From Heterostelium multicystogenum (taxonomy: Eukaryota; Evosea; Eumycetozoa; Acytosteliales; Acytosteliaceae): a DNA stretch of 64,000 nt. Numbering within the stretch: the first letter of the stretch is position 1; each line of letters starts with the position of its first letter. The notes beneath the pieces were generated by a model. It saw only the letters and a list, made by a program, of their open reading frames with translations. It was not told the origin of the DNA and searched no databases. Where the stretch lies: the NCBI GenBank assembly GCA_003667245.1, contig RCNN01000495.1, positions 124,001 to 188,000 of the forward strand. Direction: 5' to 3'. Of the stretch, positions 62,140 through 64,000 are shown one piece after another. Position numbers and translations under genes: made by a program.

Positions 62140-64000
62140 GTGTCACAAGTAGTAGCGTCAATATAAACAATAATAGCAATAACAATAGTAGTAATAATAA
62201 TATACCATCTTTCTTAACTATACCATCTACTTTTAAAGAAGTACGACAACAGCAACAACAACAACAACAGCAGCAGTATCAACAACAGCAACAACGGAAT
62301 CAACAGATTAGTAATAACAATACAAAGAAAATGGCAGACAGTATAACAATTGTTATATGCTTAAATATGATAGAATCGATTGGTAAACTCTTGGCAGAGT
62401 TTAAATCTAATTTATTGAGTGAAAGTGAATTTTCAGAGTTGAACAATACATACCTCTTTATAAAGACATCACTGTTGCTGTACAAGTCAATTTTCATTGG
62501 TGTCGATGAAGCAGAGTATCTAAATCAAATAAAACAGCATTTCATTTCGCACAAGAACGTCTGCTATCAGATTAGTTTGAATAGAATTCATGCTTTGTTG
62601 ACGCAGCTGCTGAGCTCTCTCAATCAGATGAAGGATGTACATCATAGCAAATCACTTACAAGAGACCAACTTGCACAAATCATTGCTTCAATTCTCAGAA
62701 ACGACTCTCTTGTAAAACAAACGGTCGATCAACACCTTGCATTGTTCCCAGTTGCAGACACTGAATCAACAAACAACAATAACAGCAGTAGCCATCTTCT
62801 AAACTCTGAAGAATCAAACCCTTTGCAGCTACTGTCATCAGATGCACAAGATATGTGGAAAAAGAGATTTGGAAAGAATGTAAGTTGGCTATACGCCCTA
62901 ACCGAACCTATCATGTTAATTAATCTTGATTTCCACAGGTAATATTTGTTCAATGGTCGTTTTTCTTTGAAAAAATACAAACTTTTTTGAATGTTAGAGC
63001 ATCAGATTATGAGGAGCCTCTCAAACATATATTAGATTTCACACAGGATGGTTTTATCAGTGCATATAAATTCTCCACTTTTTTGAAATGGTTTGGTCCA
63101 CTGGCGAAATCCCTAAACAATGCAATTGAAACATTGGATGCAAAGTAATATATCATATATCTAAAGCGATTATATAATTCTAATTGTTATTTAACAGGAT
63201 TATGAGTGGTTTTATATCTGGAGTAGAAGCTACAAGATTCTTGGATAAAAAATCAGCTGGACATTATATTATTAGATTCAGTAAAACTTATCCAGGCGCC
63301 TTTGCAGTAACCTTTGTCGAAAACTCATGTAATATTAGACACTGCCTCTTGTATCCAGTAGCCAATGGACTCACATTATTGCAGCCACCCGATGTATTTA
63401 GTAACCTAACCGAGTTTGTCATTAGTTTCTCATCGAAACTAAAATATGCAATTGGACCAGTTGATGCTTCATTGTTCCCTCCTAATTCGGCACCCTCATC
63501 AAGCCAAACTTCTCCAGAGAATAGCTCTGAAACAACAACAACCACAACCAATAACAATAATAATAATAATAATAATAATAGCAATAATAATAATGTACAA
63601 AACAATAATCTACATCTTTTAAAACCAGAGAAAACTCACAGATCGAGACACTCAAGAGATGGAAGTAACAACAGCATTCAGAGCAACAGTAATAGCACTG
63701 GTCAGAATAGCAACAATAGTAGTGGAGATAAAATACCAACCATTAATTTCAGCAATGCAAGCAGCAGTACATCCGATGATCCTTCAGATGGAACTATGGT
63801 ACTATCTAGTTCACCAAATGCCAATTTTATAAGCGAAGCATTCCTATCGAGATCTCCAGTCAAGTCATCACCTGTCAGTAGTGCAGCTGGATCGAGTTCA
63901 TCGGCCACTGGACAGGTTAAAAAGAAAAAAGAAAAGAGAAAAAGAGCACCACCACCACCATCACAAGACTAAAGAGGTGGTTGAGGGAGGACTCAGTGAT
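62001..64000 (+). CDS. cblA: Cbl-like protein (TKB domain), 3' end outside window
   Basis: A Cbl-family adaptor or E3 ligase. In Dictyostelium, CblA acts in tyrosine-phosphorylation (STATc) signalling. Exons are 62001-62879, 62939-63144 and 63198 onward, all in phase. A Ser/Asn/Gln-rich start contains long Asn and Gln runs. The Cbl tyrosine-kinase-binding region follows: a four-helix bundle (IVICLNMIESIGKLLAEF onward), an EF-hand-like stretch (DFTQDGFISAYKFSTFLKWF) and a divergent SH2 (GHYIIRFSKTYPGAFAVTFV) with the phosphotyrosine-binding Arg. After a Ser/Asn linker the frame stops at 63970 after a basic KKKKEKRKRAPPPPSQD. Another frame runs on as TKEVVEGGLSD to the window end, suggesting one indel. 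The RING finger expected in Cbl is not seen; it should lie just downstream. The symbol is by family resemblance. Confidence 0.82.
62088..62139 (+). repeat. AAT codon repeat (poly-Asn)
   Basis: Nearly pure AAT triplets encoding the Asn run in the N-terminal part of the Cbl-like protein. Such tracts are normal in dictyostelid genes and vary in length. Confidence 0.85.

Overview
The window looks like nuclear DNA of a dictyostelid social amoeba. The evidence is: very AT-rich spacers; short introns with GTAAGT/GTATGT donors and AT-rich tracts ending in AG; long asparagine, glutamine and threonine codon runs; and lineage-typical families (F-box/FNIP-repeat proteins, TKL kinases, a ComC-type EGF/fibronectin-like surface protein, a Cbl-like STAT-pathway regulator, LIMR, UNC93). 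I cannot name the species. Gene spacing is compact, with about 20 protein genes on both strands and no tRNA, rRNA, CRISPR or operon.

Layout. 1-653: 3' end of an arrestin-domain gene (+). 763-1372: secreted saposin-B protein (-). 1796-3630: TKL kinase with a coiled-coil tail (-). 4978-6702: F-box/FNIP-repeat gene (+). 6788-8621: ribosome-export adaptor NMD3 (-). 9152-11668: DEP plus PP2C-like fusion (-). 12837-13092: small gene. 13367-14654: METTL2-type tRNA methyltransferase (+). 14876-16587: LIMR/LMBR1 membrane protein (-). 18405-18620: small ORF. 18829-26007: very large unrecognised gene (-). 26489-28398: UNC93-like transporter (-). 29246-29435: small basic protein (+). 31125-32687: IMP dehydrogenase (+). 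35425-39004: second TKL kinase (+). 39317-40298: GATA-type zinc-finger protein (-). 42182-43925: second F-box/FNIP gene (+). 43936-50550: large surface protein with 16 alternating fibronectin-like modules, one EGF and a ComC-type domain (-). 52257-53144: Rab5-like GTPase without a C-terminal prenylation site (+). 55567-56770: ATP-grasp enzyme of bacterial aspect (+). 57170-57939: monothiol glutaredoxin 3 (+). 58133-59109: RING-CH protein (-). 62001-64000: Cbl-like protein, running off the window (+).

The genes are mostly unrelated housekeeping and signalling functions. Regulatory themes are phosphotyrosine/ubiquitin (Cbl, F-box, RING-CH), TKL kinases against a PP2C-like protein, and membrane traffic (arrestin, Rab5-like, LIMR).

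Many genes, including universally conserved ones such as IMP dehydrogenase, are interrupted by one-base frame changes while the protein signal continues in the next frame. I read most of these as sequence or assembly indels. Gene spans below therefore join several reading frames, and exon coordinates were derived by hand from splice signals and phase.
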